The notes under the pieces are model-generated. The model did no database searches. It was not told the origin of the DNA and saw nothing but the letters and a program-made list of their open reading frames with translations. DNA of 64,000 nucleotides from contig NZ_JNJB01000008.1 in NCBI RefSeq assembly GCF_000701505.1, positions 248,001-312,000 of the forward strand. Reading direction: 5' to 3'. The first letter of the stretch is position 1; each line of letters begins with the position of its first letter. The stretch is from Dyadobacter crusticola DSM 16708. GTDB lineage: Bacteria > Bacteroidota > Bacteroidia > Cytophagales > Spirosomataceae. The translations under genes and the position numbers were made by a program. Below are positions 14,843-24,139 of the stretch, one piece after another.

Positions 14843-17755
14843 TTGTTAAAACTGAAAAGAAAGGCGATTATTATATCGTCAGTGGTCGCGGCGTTTCTCC
14901 TGTTCAGCACTTTAGCCTGTGTGCAGCAACGCTCCAAAGGGGCCGGGAAAAAACAGAGTAAGCAGAATGTTTCTTCTTCTGAAAAGCAATCAACCGATCC
15001 TCTCCTTACCGATAAACAAAAGCCTGGCACCGACACTTCAGGTACCGGTAACCCTCGTACGTCCCAGCTAGTTACGGCAGCGGATTCATTGCGCGCCAAT
15101 CTTGCCGACTCTACGCGGGCTGACTCCGTTGCGGCTGATACTATTTCAAATCCCGACGATTTACAAAATACAGTCGAGTACACCGCAGTCGATTCGACCA
15201 TTATGGATGCAGTCCTTAAACAGGTGCATCTGTATGGAGACGCAGAGGTAAAATATGGGGCCATTAATCTGAAAGCCAATTATATCCGCCTCAACTGGGT
15301 CACCAACGAAGTATATGCAATAGGTACCTACGATTCTACAGCCAAGAAAATGGCAGGCGAGCCTATTTTCCAGGACGGTCCTGAAACTTACAATACCAAG
15401 GAGATCAGGTACAACTTCAAATCTCAGAAAGCGCTGATTCAGGGGATTGTAACTCAGGAAGGGGACGGTAATATCCGGGGGGAAAAGGTTAAGAAAGATG
15501 CAGAGGGCAATTTCTACATCCGTCACTCGATGTACACCACCTGTAACCTGACGCACCCGCACTACTTTATCAATGCGCCAAAGATCAAGATGGTGAACAA
15601 AAAGCAGGTGATCTCAGGACCATTTAACCTGGTGATCAGCGACGTTCCACTTCCCATTGCATTGCCTTTTGGTTTTTTTCCATTTCCCAAGAAAAAAGAG
15701 AGTGGTACCAGCGGGATCATTGTCCCTACTTATGGCGAGGAGCCAAACGGTCGCGGATTCTACCTGCGTGAAGGCGGCTACTACTTTGCGATCAATGAAT
15801 ATGTAAATGCAATCCTGACCGGGCAGATCTATTCTTCCGGAAGCTGGGGGTTGGGGGTCGCTTCTACCTACATCAAACGCTACCAATACAGTGGTAACTT
15901 CTCATTCCGGTTTAATAGAAATAAACCAAGCGACGAAATTGACAGGCTCATCGGCCGAGGCGTAACCAACGATTTCAGCATAGTATGGTCGCATTCTCCT
16001 AAACCAAGAGGCAACTCGCAATTCTCCGCTAATGTGAATGTGAGCAGCAACAGCTACAATCAATTGCAGGCATTCGAAACCGATCGATATACATCCAACG
16101 TAGCGAGCTCGTCTGTTCAGTATAACCGTACTTTCGGGCAGTATGCGAGAGCGGCGGCCAGCTTGCGTGTCAACCAAAACTTTGGGCAGATCAATCCTCA
16201 GACGCAATTACGTGAAAATGGTAAGACAAACGTTTCTACTGATTTCAGTTTTGGTATCAACCAGATTGCCCCGTTTGCATTGAAAGGCGGGCGCGGCCGT
16301 TGGTACGAAAGCTTCCGTCTGGGTCTGGATTTCAGCGGTAACTACGCATTGACGAATTCGCTGACTCCAATTGATACATCTGCCACCCGTCTGGGTTTCC
16401 AGATTGAGAACTCTGTCGACCCTACGCGTGTGGGAGTAACAAAGGTGGTTCCCTTCAATCTGAATACATTGCCGGAAATGCTTAAAGACGCGCAATTTAC
16501 AGGGCGGTACAGCTTACCCATCTCGCTGCCCAACTTTAAAGTACTGCGGTTTGTGAATGTAACGCCAAGTCTTTCGCTGAATGGAGAAGTTTTCACAAAG
16601 CAATATGCCTATTCGGTCGACACAACAGCAAACAGGGTCCGAATAGACACTTTGCGGCAAGCTGGTACCGAATACTCCTACAACTTTGGAGCAGGTGTTA
16701 ACACACGTTTTTACGGTACATTCTTCATCAGAGGTCGGCGGCTGGAAGCGATCCGACATACAGTAATTCCCTCTCTTTCATTTACTTACACACCTGACTT
16801 CACTGGTGATGCTTTTGGTTTTTACCAGAAAATCAATGTAAGGGACAGAGAAGGAGAAGTAAAGGAATACTCGCTTTCGAGGTTCCGTGGAATTGGTCAG
16901 GGTGTCGGGAACGGACGGGCGAGCAGTGTGGTTTCATTCAGTTTGAACAACTCGTTTGAAATGAAGCTTAAATCGAAAAGCGACACGGCTGCGGCACAGT
17001 TTGAGAAGGTATCCTTATTGGACAATTTGAGTTTGGGCGGAAGCTATAACCTGCTGGCCGACTCTCTTAATCTTTCCAACATAACTGTCAATGCGAATGC
17101 AAGGATCGGCCGCAACCTGAATCTTAACTTCAATATGAACCTCGATCCGTACGCCTACGAGGCTAACCCGAACATTATGACCAATCAGGTAGGATACCGG
17201 GTGAATAAATACGCAATTACGCAGGGGCAGGGCTTGGCCAATCTTCAAAACCTGGGCTTTACATTAGGTACCAGCTTTGCACCGAAAGGTTCTGACAAAA
17301 CCAAAACACCGGCAGTGAATGGCGCTACGACTGACCCGGCTAACACAGCCACAGAGGAGCAGCGGGAATTCATTGCGCAAAACCCGGAGCTGTATGTAGA
17401 TTTCAATGTACCCTGGACGCTTTCGCTCAACTATAACTTCGGCCTGACAAAGCCCGGCTTATCACGCGCCAGCCTGATCCAGGCGGTGCAGGCGACGGGC
17501 GACCTGAGCTTGTCCAAGAACTTCAAAATCAGCGTAAGCAGCGGTTTTGACTTTGTCGCATTCTCTCCAACGATCACACAACTTACCCTTTACAGGGATT
17601 TGCATTGCTGGGATATGAGTTTCAGCTGGACTCCATTTGCCGGCAGCTCGGCACGTATGAGCAATTACAGCTTCACATTAAAGGTTAAATCGGCCATTCT
17701 GCAAGATTTGAAAGTGACCCGCCGCCGCTCATTCTACGACAGATCGGCTTACTAA
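14843..17755 (+). CDS. lptD: LptD-like outer-membrane LPS assembly protein
   Basis: A 970-residue protein matching the Bacteroidota LptD-like family, the outer-membrane barrel that inserts lipopolysaccharide. After an N-terminal hydrophobic export segment and a Ser/Thr/Asp-rich stretch, an OstA/LptA-like beta domain appears from about residue 120 (HLYGDAEVKYGAINLKAN, YNTKEIRYNFKSQKALIQG). The rest, from about residue 250, is rich in alternating aromatic strands typical of a large barrel (SWGLGVASTYIKRYQYSGNF). No ATG fits; the only suitable start is TTG at 14843 just before the hydrophobic segment. The gene is divergent from the amidase. The protein is longer than proteobacterial LptD (about 780), as usual for this phylum. 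Confidence 0.88.
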   Translation: MLKLKRKAIIISSVVAAFLLFSTLACVQQRSKGAGKKQSKQNVSSSEKQSTDPLLTDKQKPGTDTSGTGNPRTSQLVTAADSLRANLADSTRADSVAADTISNPDDLQNTVEYTAVDSTIMDAVLKQVHLYGDAEVKYGAINLKANYIRLNWVTNEVYAIGTYDSTAKKMAGEPIFQDGPETYNTKEIRYNFKSQKALIQGIVTQEGDGNIRGEKVKKDAEGNFYIRHSMYTTCNLTHPHYFINAPKIKMVNKKQVISGPFNLVISDVPLPIALPFGFFPFPKKKESGTSGIIVPTYGEEPNGRGFYLREGGYYFAINEYVNAILTGQIYSSGSWGLGVASTYIKRYQYSGNFSFRFNRNKPSDEIDRLIGRGVTNDFSIVWSHSPKPRGNSQFSANVNVSSNSYNQLQAFETDRYTSNVASSSVQYNRTFGQYARAAASLRVNQNFGQINPQTQLRENGKTNVSTDFSFGINQIAPFALKGGRGRWYESFRLGLDFSGNYALTNSLTPIDTSATRLGFQIENSVDPTRVGVTKVVPFNLNTLPEMLKDAQFTGRYSLPISLPNFKVLRFVNVTPSLSLNGEVFTKQYAYSVDTTANRVRIDTLRQAGTEYSYNFGAGVNTRFYGTFFIRGRRLEAIRHTVIPSLSFTYTPDFTGDAFGFYQKINVRDREGEVKEYSLSRFRGIGQGVGNGRASSVVSFSLNNSFEMKLKSKSDTAAAQFEKVSLLDNLSLGGSYNLLADSLNLSNITVNANARIGRNLNLNFNMNLDPYAYEANPNIMTNQVGYRVNKYAITQGQGLANLQNLGFTLGTSFAPKGSDKTKTPAVNGATTDPANTATEEQREFIAQNPELYVDFNVPWTLSLNYNFGLTKPGLSRASLIQAVQATGDLSLSKNFKISVSSGFDFVAFSPTITQLTLYRDLHCWDMSFSWTPFAGSSARMSNYSFTLKVKSAILQDLKVTRRRSFYDRSAY

Positions 17756-17800
17756 CTTACAAGACTGGCAACGGTAAAGCCCTGCATTGCACACAAAAAA

Positions 17801-17821
17801 GGGCCGCCTGAAAGGCAGCCC
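17801..17821 (-). terminator. Terminator after the DUF1573 gene
   Basis: Hairpin GGGCCGCCT-GAA-AGGCAGCCC with one mismatch, preceded on the plus strand by six A, which is a T-run on the minus strand. It lies between the convergent LptD-like and DUF1573 genes and may serve both. Confidence 0.75.
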
Positions 17822-17842
17822 TGAAAAGATCTTCTGGCTTGA

Positions 17843-18241
17843 TTACTTGGAAGAAGGCTTCGCTGCCGATTTCGGAACAACTTCGCCATTCAGGTAAAGT
17901 GTAATAGAGCCACCTTCTGTGTTACTGAAAACAGTTACAGGCTTATTGAAAGGACCAGCTGCTGCTGCATTAAAAGTAGCTTTTACAGATCCTGTTTTTC
18001 CTGGTAGTACCGGCTCTTTTGACCAAACCGGAGTAGTACATCCGCAAGACACTGTCACATTTGATAGAACTACCGGATCACTGCCCGTGTTTGTAAAGAC
18101 GAACTCGTGAGTAACTGGTGTTCCCTGAGGTACTTTACCAAACTTGTGCGTTTCCTCTTTGAATTTCAAAACACCTTTTTGAGCAAAACTAACGGTACTT
18201 AGGCCTACCAATAGAACCAGCGCTGAAAAAAATACTTTCAT
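17843..18241 (-). CDS. DUF1573 domain exported protein
   Basis: A 132-residue protein with a signal peptide (MKVFFSALVLLVGLSTVSFA) and a single DUF1573 domain, an immunoglobulin-like fold of the ASH/MSP type. The family core HKFGKVPQGTPVTHEFVFTNTG and the VSCGCTTPVW cysteine pair are present; the pair may form a disulfide or bind a metal. Proteins of this kind are abundant in Bacteroidota envelopes and their role is not established. It stands alone with its own terminator. Confidence 0.9.
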   Translation of the reverse strand: MKVFFSALVLLVGLSTVSFAQKGVLKFKEETHKFGKVPQGTPVTHEFVFTNTGSDPVVLSNVTVSCGCTTPVWSKEPVLPGKTGSVKATFNAAAAGPFNKPVTVFSNTEGGSITLYLNGEVVPKSAAKPSSK

Positions 18242-18444
18242 AACTTTGACTATACATTTAGTGGTGAAAAACTATTTAGCAAACAAGATTAATGTTTAAA
18301 AATTAAATTTAATAATCGTTAACCAATATTAACAGAAGGCAGTGATTGAACGTGCCTGAGGCGATTATTATTTTGACACATAATTTTGGCTTGCATTCAA
18401 AAAAATGTAATTTAACTACGGATTCATACCCGAAAATTTTGCTT

Positions 18445-20853
18445 ATGCTTCAAAATGATAGTTTGACTGGTGCCGGTATTTTAAGTAAAGAAAACATTAT
18501 CAGCGACTACCGTCTTGCGTGTGAGAGTCGCCAGATAAGTTTGCTGGGCAGAAAGGATACCATGGGCGGACGGTCTAAATTTGGCATTTTCGGAGACGGT
18601 AAAGAAGTAGCCCAAATTGCGCTCGCGCGCACTTTCAGGCCCGGCGATTTCAGGTCCGGCTATTACAGGGACCAGACGATCGAGGCCGCAGTTGGCAACC
18701 TGACCTGGCAGCAATTTTTTGCGCAAATGTACGCGCACGCCGACGTTGAACACGAGCCAAACACAGGCGGCAGGTCTATGAACGGCCACTTCTCGACACG
18801 CTGGCTGGATGAAAACGGGCAGTGGCTCGACCAGACAAAATTGTACAATTCTGTTTGCGATATCTCTTCAACAGCAGGCCAGATGCCCAGAGCAGTAGGT
18901 CTTGCTTACGCTTCCAAATTATACAAATCAAACAAACAGCTACATAACCTAACAAAATTCTCACGCCAGGGCAATGAAATTGCTTACGCGACCATCGGCG
19001 ACGCTTCTACATCCCAGGGAATGTTTTGGGAAGCAATGAATGCGGCCGGGGTACTGCAAGTTCCATTGCTCGTTTCTGTTTGGGATGATGGTTACGGAAT
19101 ATCTGTACCGATTGAATATCAGACTACAAAAGGCAGCATTTCGAAAGCGTTGGCAGGGTTACAGCGAAATGAAGATGAGCCAGGTATCGAGATCCTGACT
19201 GTACATGGTTGGGATTACCCGGCTTTGATTGAAACTTACGAAAAAGCAGCCAATATCTGCCGGACTCAGCACGTACCGGTTTTGGTACATGTTACCGAAC
19301 TCACCCAGCCGCAAGGCCACTCCACTTCCGGCTCCCACGAAAGATATAAGTCAAAACAAAGACTGAGCTGGGAAAACGAACGCGACTGCAATGTGCGTTT
19401 CCGCAACTGGATCCTTAAAAATGGCTATGCCACGGACGAGGAACTGGAACAAATTGAAGTGGAGGCGAAAGAAACTGCTTCTCAGTCCCGGAATAAAGCG
19501 TGGCAAGCTTACCGGAAAGATTTAGATAGAGAATACCTGGAAACCATTCAGCTAATCCAGAATGCAGGACGTGAGAGTCGGTTCACTACGGAGCTCAGCA
19601 ATGTGGTCAACGAGCTATCGCGGACTTACCTGCCTGTGCGCCGGGATATGATTGCGAGTGTCCGAAAAGTGCTTCGGATTATCGGGAAAGAAGATATCCC
19701 GCTCAAACCTGCATTGAAAGATTTCCTGAGAACCAGCATTCAGGAGAACCAGGCGCGGTTCAATACGCACCTTTATAGTGAAACCTCTGAATCTCCTTTA
19801 CATGTACAGCCGGTAGCACCGGAATTTTCCGAAGACAGCCCGGTAGTTGACGGACGCGAGGTTATACGGACCTTTTTCAATGCGACTTTTGAGAAAAATG
19901 AGAAAGTAGTTGCATTAGGAGAAGATATCGGGATGATCGGTGACGTAAATCAGGGATTTGCAGGCTTGCAGGAGAAATTCGGCGTGCTCCGTATCACAGA
20001 CACAGGTATCCGCGAAACGACGATCATCGGACAGGGTATCGGAATGGCCATGCGCGGCTTGCGGCCGATTGTTGAAATCCAGTACTTCGATTACATCTAC
20101 TACGCACTGGCCACACTGACTGACGATCTGGCTTCATTGCGTTACCGTACTGCCGGAGGACAGAAAGCACCTTTGATCATCAGAACAAGAGGCCACCGGC
20201 TGGAAGGTATCTGGCATTCCGGCTCCCCAATGGGCACTATGCTCAGCAGCTTGCGCGGTTTGCACGTGATTGTACCGAGGAATTTTGTACAGGCAGCCGG
20301 TTTTTACAATACATTATTGCGCGGTGACGATCCTGGTTTAATCGTTGAACCACTTAATTCTTATCGCCAAAAAGAAATTTTACCTGATAATATAGGCGAA
20401 ATCTGCATTCCGCTGGGGCAACCCGAAATTTTAAAGGAAGGAAATGATATTACAATTGTGACCTACGGCTCAATGTGTCGTATAGTAATGGAGGCCGCTT
20501 CTCAATTGCAAAGTGTAGGCATTGAAGTTGAAGTAATCGATGTGCAGACACTTTTACCATTTGATATTAACAGCAGCATTGTAGAATCCATTAAGAAAAC
20601 GAACAGGGTGATCTTCGCTGACGAGGATTTGCCAGGTAGCGCGTCAGGTTACATGATGCAGCAGGTTTTGGAAAAACAGAATGCTTACCGCTGGCTGGAT
20701 TCAGCGCCGGTGACGATTTCTGCCAAAGATCACCGCCCGCCTTACGGGTCGGACGGTGATTATTTCTCGAAACCTAATATGGACGATATATTTGAAACTG
20801 TTTATCAAATCATGCGCGAAGCAGAGCCCGAGATCTATCCGGAACTGTTTTAG
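18445..20853 (+). CDS. 2-oxoacid dehydrogenase E1, alpha and beta subunits fused
   Basis: An 802-residue fusion of E1 alpha (about 1-370) and E1 beta (about 470-800) of a thiamine-diphosphate 2-oxoacid dehydrogenase. The alpha part carries the TPP motif IGDASTSQGMFWEAMN near residue 185 and GGRSMNGHFSTRW; the beta part starts DGREVIRTFFNATFEKNEKV and contains ALGEDIGMIGDVNQGF and ADEDLPGSASGYM. Such fusions are common in Bacteroidota, annotated as pyruvate or branched-chain (2-oxoisovalerate) dehydrogenase; I cannot decide between them. E2 and E3 are not here. The frame is open to TTG 18346, but ATG at 18445 (MLQNDSLTGAGIL) matches family N-termini. The sugar-transferase gene begins 11 bases downstream. 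Confidence 0.93.
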   Translation: MLQNDSLTGAGILSKENIISDYRLACESRQISLLGRKDTMGGRSKFGIFGDGKEVAQIALARTFRPGDFRSGYYRDQTIEAAVGNLTWQQFFAQMYAHADVEHEPNTGGRSMNGHFSTRWLDENGQWLDQTKLYNSVCDISSTAGQMPRAVGLAYASKLYKSNKQLHNLTKFSRQGNEIAYATIGDASTSQGMFWEAMNAAGVLQVPLLVSVWDDGYGISVPIEYQTTKGSISKALAGLQRNEDEPGIEILTVHGWDYPALIETYEKAANICRTQHVPVLVHVTELTQPQGHSTSGSHERYKSKQRLSWENERDCNVRFRNWILKNGYATDEELEQIEVEAKETASQSRNKAWQAYRKDLDREYLETIQLIQNAGRESRFTTELSNVVNELSRTYLPVRRDMIASVRKVLRIIGKEDIPLKPALKDFLRTSIQENQARFNTHLYSETSESPLHVQPVAPEFSEDSPVVDGREVIRTFFNATFEKNEKVVALGEDIGMIGDVNQGFAGLQEKFGVLRITDTGIRETTIIGQGIGMAMRGLRPIVEIQYFDYIYYALATLTDDLASLRYRTAGGQKAPLIIRTRGHRLEGIWHSGSPMGTMLSSLRGLHVIVPRNFVQAAGFYNTLLRGDDPGLIVEPLNSYRQKEILPDNIGEICIPLGQPEILKEGNDITIVTYGSMCRIVMEAASQLQSVGIEVEVIDVQTLLPFDINSSIVESIKKTNRVIFADEDLPGSASGYMMQQVLEKQNAYRWLDSAPVTISAKDHRPPYGSDGDYFSKPNMDDIFETVYQIMREAEPEIYPELF

Positions 20854-20864
20854 CGTTTGATTAC

Positions 20865-21425
20865 ATGTATCAAAAATCAGGAAAAAGAATTTTAGATATC
20901 ACAATTGCGGCGACAGGGATTCTCCTCCTGTGGCCGCTTTTTGTTTGGATACTATTCATTGTTTGCATTGACTCCCGAGGTAAGCCACTTTTCTTCCAGA
21001 AAAGACCAGGACTGAATGGAAAGCTTTTTACATTGATCAAACTCCGGACAATGCGTGACGGAGCCCCTACACGCATTGGTCTCGTACTCAGAAAAACTTC
21101 CATTGATGAAATCCCGCAACTCTGGAATGTACTGCGAGGTGAAATGAGCATTGTTGGTCCGCGCCCGTTGCTGACCAGTTATCTTCCGCTTTATGATCCA
21201 TTTCAAAACCGGCGACATGCTGTTTTGCCGGGTATAACCGGATTGGCGCAGGTGAATGGGCGCAATGCAATCAGCTGGCAGAAGAAGTTTGAATACGACG
21301 TCTGGTACACAGAAAATGTCTCTTTAAAGCTTGATTTAAAGATTCTTTGGCTTACGTTATCCAGAATACTTGACCGGAATGTCGATGCGCCCTCGACTTC
21401 TATCGAAGAATTTAAAGGAAATTGA
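20865..21425 (+). CDS. PglC-like sugar-phosphate transferase
   Basis: A 186-residue monotopic phosphoglycosyl transferase that moves a sugar-1-phosphate from a UDP-sugar to undecaprenyl phosphate, the first step in building a surface glycan. The N-terminal membrane hairpin region is ILDITIAATGILLLWPLFVW, followed by the core motifs PLFFQKRPGLNGKLFTLIKLR, RKTSIDEIPQLWNVLRGEMS and VGPRPLL, then GITGLAQVNGRN. The length is that of the minimal PglC form (about 200) without extra domains. It starts 11 bases after the E1 gene and overlaps nothing; the acetyltransferase follows immediately (1 base). These three genes probably form one transcript with E1. Confidence 0.93.
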   Translation: MYQKSGKRILDITIAATGILLLWPLFVWILFIVCIDSRGKPLFFQKRPGLNGKLFTLIKLRTMRDGAPTRIGLVLRKTSIDEIPQLWNVLRGEMSIVGPRPLLTSYLPLYDPFQNRRHAVLPGITGLAQVNGRNAISWQKKFEYDVWYTENVSLKLDLKILWLTLSRILDRNVDAPSTSIEEFKGN

Positions 21426-21426
21426 T

Positions 21427-22014
21427 ATGCTGCTATACGGAGCTGGCGGCCACGCGAAGGTTGTTTATCAAATGCTTTTGGAAAAAGGGTTTGAAGTTGA
21501 AGCTATTTTCGATGATCAGTTTTCATCCATTTTCCTAAATCATCGGGTTAGGCCTTACGATCCCGAAATCTTCCCCGAAAAGCTGCTTTTGGTCACGATC
21601 GGAGATAATCACACGAGACGCAGTGTTGCCGAAAAGGTGACGCATCATTTTGGCAAATTGATTCACAAAACTGCATTAATTGGCGCTGACACAATCATTG
21701 GCATAGGTTCGATGGTATTTCACCAAGCTATAATCCAGTCTGAAGCGCAAGTTGGCGAACACGTTATTGTGAATACAGGCGCTATCATCGAGCATGAATG
21801 CCATCTTGGAAACTTTGTACATGTTGCACTACGAGCTACTCTTTGCGGGAATGTACGGGTTGGAGAAAATACGTTGCTCGGCGCCGGCTGCATCATTTTA
21901 CCTAATATTACTATTGGCGCAAACTGCATTGTAGGTGCCGGAAGTGTGGTCACAAAAGATATTCCTGATAATTCAACAGTCGTCGGAATTCCCGCACGAA
22001 AACTTAAAATTTAA
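21427..22014 (+). CDS. PglD-like sugar O/N-acetyltransferase
   Basis: A 195-residue acetyltransferase of the PglD/NeuD family. The N-terminal nucleotide-sugar binding part starts MLLYGAGGHAKVVYQML; the C-terminal left-handed beta helix has hexapeptide repeats (IGADTIIGIGSMV, VGENTLLGAGCIILP) and the catalytic His region AIIEHECHLGNFVHV. The usual HIAPGATLCG reads HVALRATLCG here, a mild deviation. The frame is open to 21370 but the ATG at 21427, after AAAGGAAATTGAT, begins the conserved domain. With the flanking genes it suggests synthesis of an acetamido sugar such as a bacillosamine-type residue; the donor is acetyl-CoA. Confidence 0.9.
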   Translation: MLLYGAGGHAKVVYQMLLEKGFEVEAIFDDQFSSIFLNHRVRPYDPEIFPEKLLLVTIGDNHTRRSVAEKVTHHFGKLIHKTALIGADTIIGIGSMVFHQAIIQSEAQVGEHVIVNTGAIIEHECHLGNFVHVALRATLCGNVRVGENTLLGAGCIILPNITIGANCIVGAGSVVTKDIPDNSTVVGIPARKLKI

Positions 22015-22023
22015 CACACACAC

Positions 22024-23154
22024 ATGGATTACAAAATCTGGCTATCGCCTCCGCATCTTGGAGGGAATGAATTGAAGTACATTCAGGACGCATTTGAAAG
22101 TAACTGGATTGCACCCGTCGGGCCTAATATAGATGCTTTACAACGGGATCTTTGTCTATTTACCGGTAGTAAGTATGCATTGGCTGTCTCTTCCGGAACG
22201 GCTGCTATCCACCTGGCGCTGCAAGTGTTAGGGGTACAAAGAGATGATATCGTTCTTTGTCAATCACTTACCTTCGTTGCCTCCGCTAATCCGATCCTTT
22301 ACCTGCAAGCGGTACCCGTGTTTATTGATAGCGAGGCAGAAACATGGAACATGTGCCCAGAGGCATTAGAGACGGCCATCAGGCATTATATCAGGCTTGG
22401 CAAAAAACCAAAGGCTGTCATGTTGGTACATCTTTACGGAATGCCCGCGAAACTCAAAGAAATTATTATGATTTGTTCCAGATATGATATTCCACTCATT
22501 GAGGATGCCGCTGAGGCGCTAGGCTCTTCTTACCAGCGACACAGCTTGGGAACCTTGGGATATATGGGAGTTTTTTCATTTAATGGAAATAAAATTATCA
22601 CTACTTCTGGCGGGGGCGCATTGCTCTGCCAGCGTTTGGATTACATGCAAAAAGCCAGGTTCCTAGCTTCACAGGCAAAGGATTATGCACCGCATTATGA
22701 GCATTCTGAAATAGGCTATAACTACCTGATGAGCAACATTTGTGCGGGAATTGGACGCGGGCAAATGGAAGTTCTGGAAGCGCGTGTTGAAAAACGGCGT
22801 TTCAATTTCGAACTGTATAAGAATCAACTAATGAATATTCCTGGTATTAGCTTTCAGAAAGAGCCCGCGGGTGCCTTTTCAAACCGGTGGCTGACAACCA
22901 TTGTTTTTGACCCGAAGACATCAGGGATTCTGCCGCAAGCGCTTAGAACAATGTTCGAGGAGCAGCGCACTGAAACAAGACCCGTTTGGAAGCCAATGCA
23001 TTTGCAACCTTTATTTAAAGACGCAGAGTACTTTGGCGGGGACGTTGCTCAGCGGATTTTTAGTGCCGGAATTTGTCTCCCGTCCGGCTCTACCCTGGAT
23101 AAACAAGACATTAATAATATATGTGAGTGCATTATTAAAGCCGGTAAAAATTAA
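22024..23154 (+). CDS. DegT/DnrJ/EryC1/StrS-family sugar aminotransferase (PglE-like)
   Basis: A 376-residue PLP enzyme that transaminates a 4-keto nucleotide sugar. The PLP lysine is Lys190 in [15 protein letters not shown], the pyridine-nitrogen aspartate is Asp161 in [13 protein letters not shown], and the start [28 protein letters not shown] is close to PglE and related enzymes. It follows the acetyltransferase by 9 bases and ends in a strong terminator, so it closes the operon. The 4,6-dehydratase (PglF) that should supply its substrate is not in the window and must be elsewhere. Confidence 0.93.
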   Translation: [376 protein letters not shown]

Positions 23155-23182
23155 AGAGCTGCCAGAATTCTCCGGCAGCTCT
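23155..23182. terminator. Terminator between the aminotransferase and FKBP genes
   Basis: AGAGCTGCC / GGCAGCTCT stem with ten-base loop followed by TTT. It directly follows the aminotransferase stop codon and closes the E1-sugar gene run; the FKBP gene is convergent, so it may work both ways. Confidence 0.85.
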
Positions 23183-23204
23183 TTTAGAATGTTTTCAGCA
23201 ATGA

Positions 23205-24062
23205 TTAAGGCAATACCTCAACTTCAAACATGATTGGTGTATATGGCGGAATTGAACCCGATCCACGCTCTTTATACCCTAATGCAGAAGGGAAAATGAT
23301 AATCGCTTTTTCGGTCTTACGCAGTTTGCGAATCGCCCTGTCGAAGCCGGGAATTGTACCATTTGTTCCTGTTGTAATCGGAATAGTGTTCTTGTCGAAC
23401 TCCTTTTCATTCAACATCTTTCCAACGTACTTCACACTTACCGACTTACCAGGTCCAAGCGTGTCCCCGGTTACGGTATTTGTTCTAATAATCACGAGAT
23501 TATCTGCTGTACGTTCCGATACCGGAAATTGCTTTTTAGCTAGGAAATCATCTATCTGCTGCACCTCTGTGCGCGTTTTAATCAATTCAACTTCCATTCT
23601 GATCACAGAATAGGCGGGAATATTAACTCTGTCTACATTCCCGAAAGCCAGATAGAATGGGAGCAGAAATGTTGCTTTTTCACCGGTCCGCATCAGCTTG
23701 ATGCCAAACTCCAAACCGTAGATTTGAGTAGAAAATCCGTCAACAGGAAAGCTCAACGTTGAATCCTTTTCTATTGAAAGCACCTTGGTTCCGTTTAGCA
23801 GGTAACCATTGATCCGTACTGTTGCTGCCTCACCTCTCTTCGCCTTTTGCCCGCTCGGGTTTGACTTTCTAATGATGTAATAAAGTCCTGTACTATCACG
23901 AATTGCCGAGGTACCCAGGCTGTCTGTCTTTAAAAACTCCTGGATCTGGGTATCGTTTTCAGCAATTTTTTCTTCATCCTGATTTTTGTCCGAGTTCATG
24001 CAACCGGACAAACTAACTACCATAGCCAGTAAAATAAACAATGCTAACTTTGTACGCTTCAT
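23205..24062 (-). CDS. FKBP-type peptidyl-prolyl isomerase lipoprotein with two FKBP domains
   Basis: A 285-residue lipoprotein: signal peptide with lipobox LSGC (Cys21), then two FKBP folds. The first spans about residues 55-165 (GEAATVRINGYLLNGTKV, VDGFSTQIYGLEFGIKLM), the second about 185-285 (GKSVSVKYVGKML, TIPGFDRAIRKLRKTEKAI, GYKERGSGSIPPYTPIMFEVEV). Proline isomerase residues are better preserved in the second domain (YKERGSGSIPP). It should assist folding of envelope proteins in the periplasm or at the outer membrane. Nth lies 77 bases upstream on the same strand. Confidence 0.92.
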   Translation of the reverse strand: MKRTKLALFILLAMVVSLSGCMNSDKNQDEEKIAENDTQIQEFLKTDSLGTSAIRDSTGLYYIIRKSNPSGQKAKRGEAATVRINGYLLNGTKVLSIEKDSTLSFPVDGFSTQIYGLEFGIKLMRTGEKATFLLPFYLAFGNVDRVNIPAYSVIRMEVELIKTRTEVQQIDDFLAKKQFPVSERTADNLVIIRTNTVTGDTLGPGKSVSVKYVGKMLNEKEFDKNTIPITTGTNGTIPGFDRAIRKLRKTEKAIIIFPSALGYKERGSGSIPPYTPIMFEVEVLP

Positions 24063-24139
24063 TTGCTTGCTTCCTTTCTTAAATTTAATGGGATAGATAT
24101 TTTAAACGATAGACCCTGCAAAAGGAATATTGGTTGTAA

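Noticed and set aside
18346-18444. N-terminal extension of the E1 fusion from TTG
   Set aside because: Homologues start near MLQND; extension is AT-rich and uses a rare start codon.
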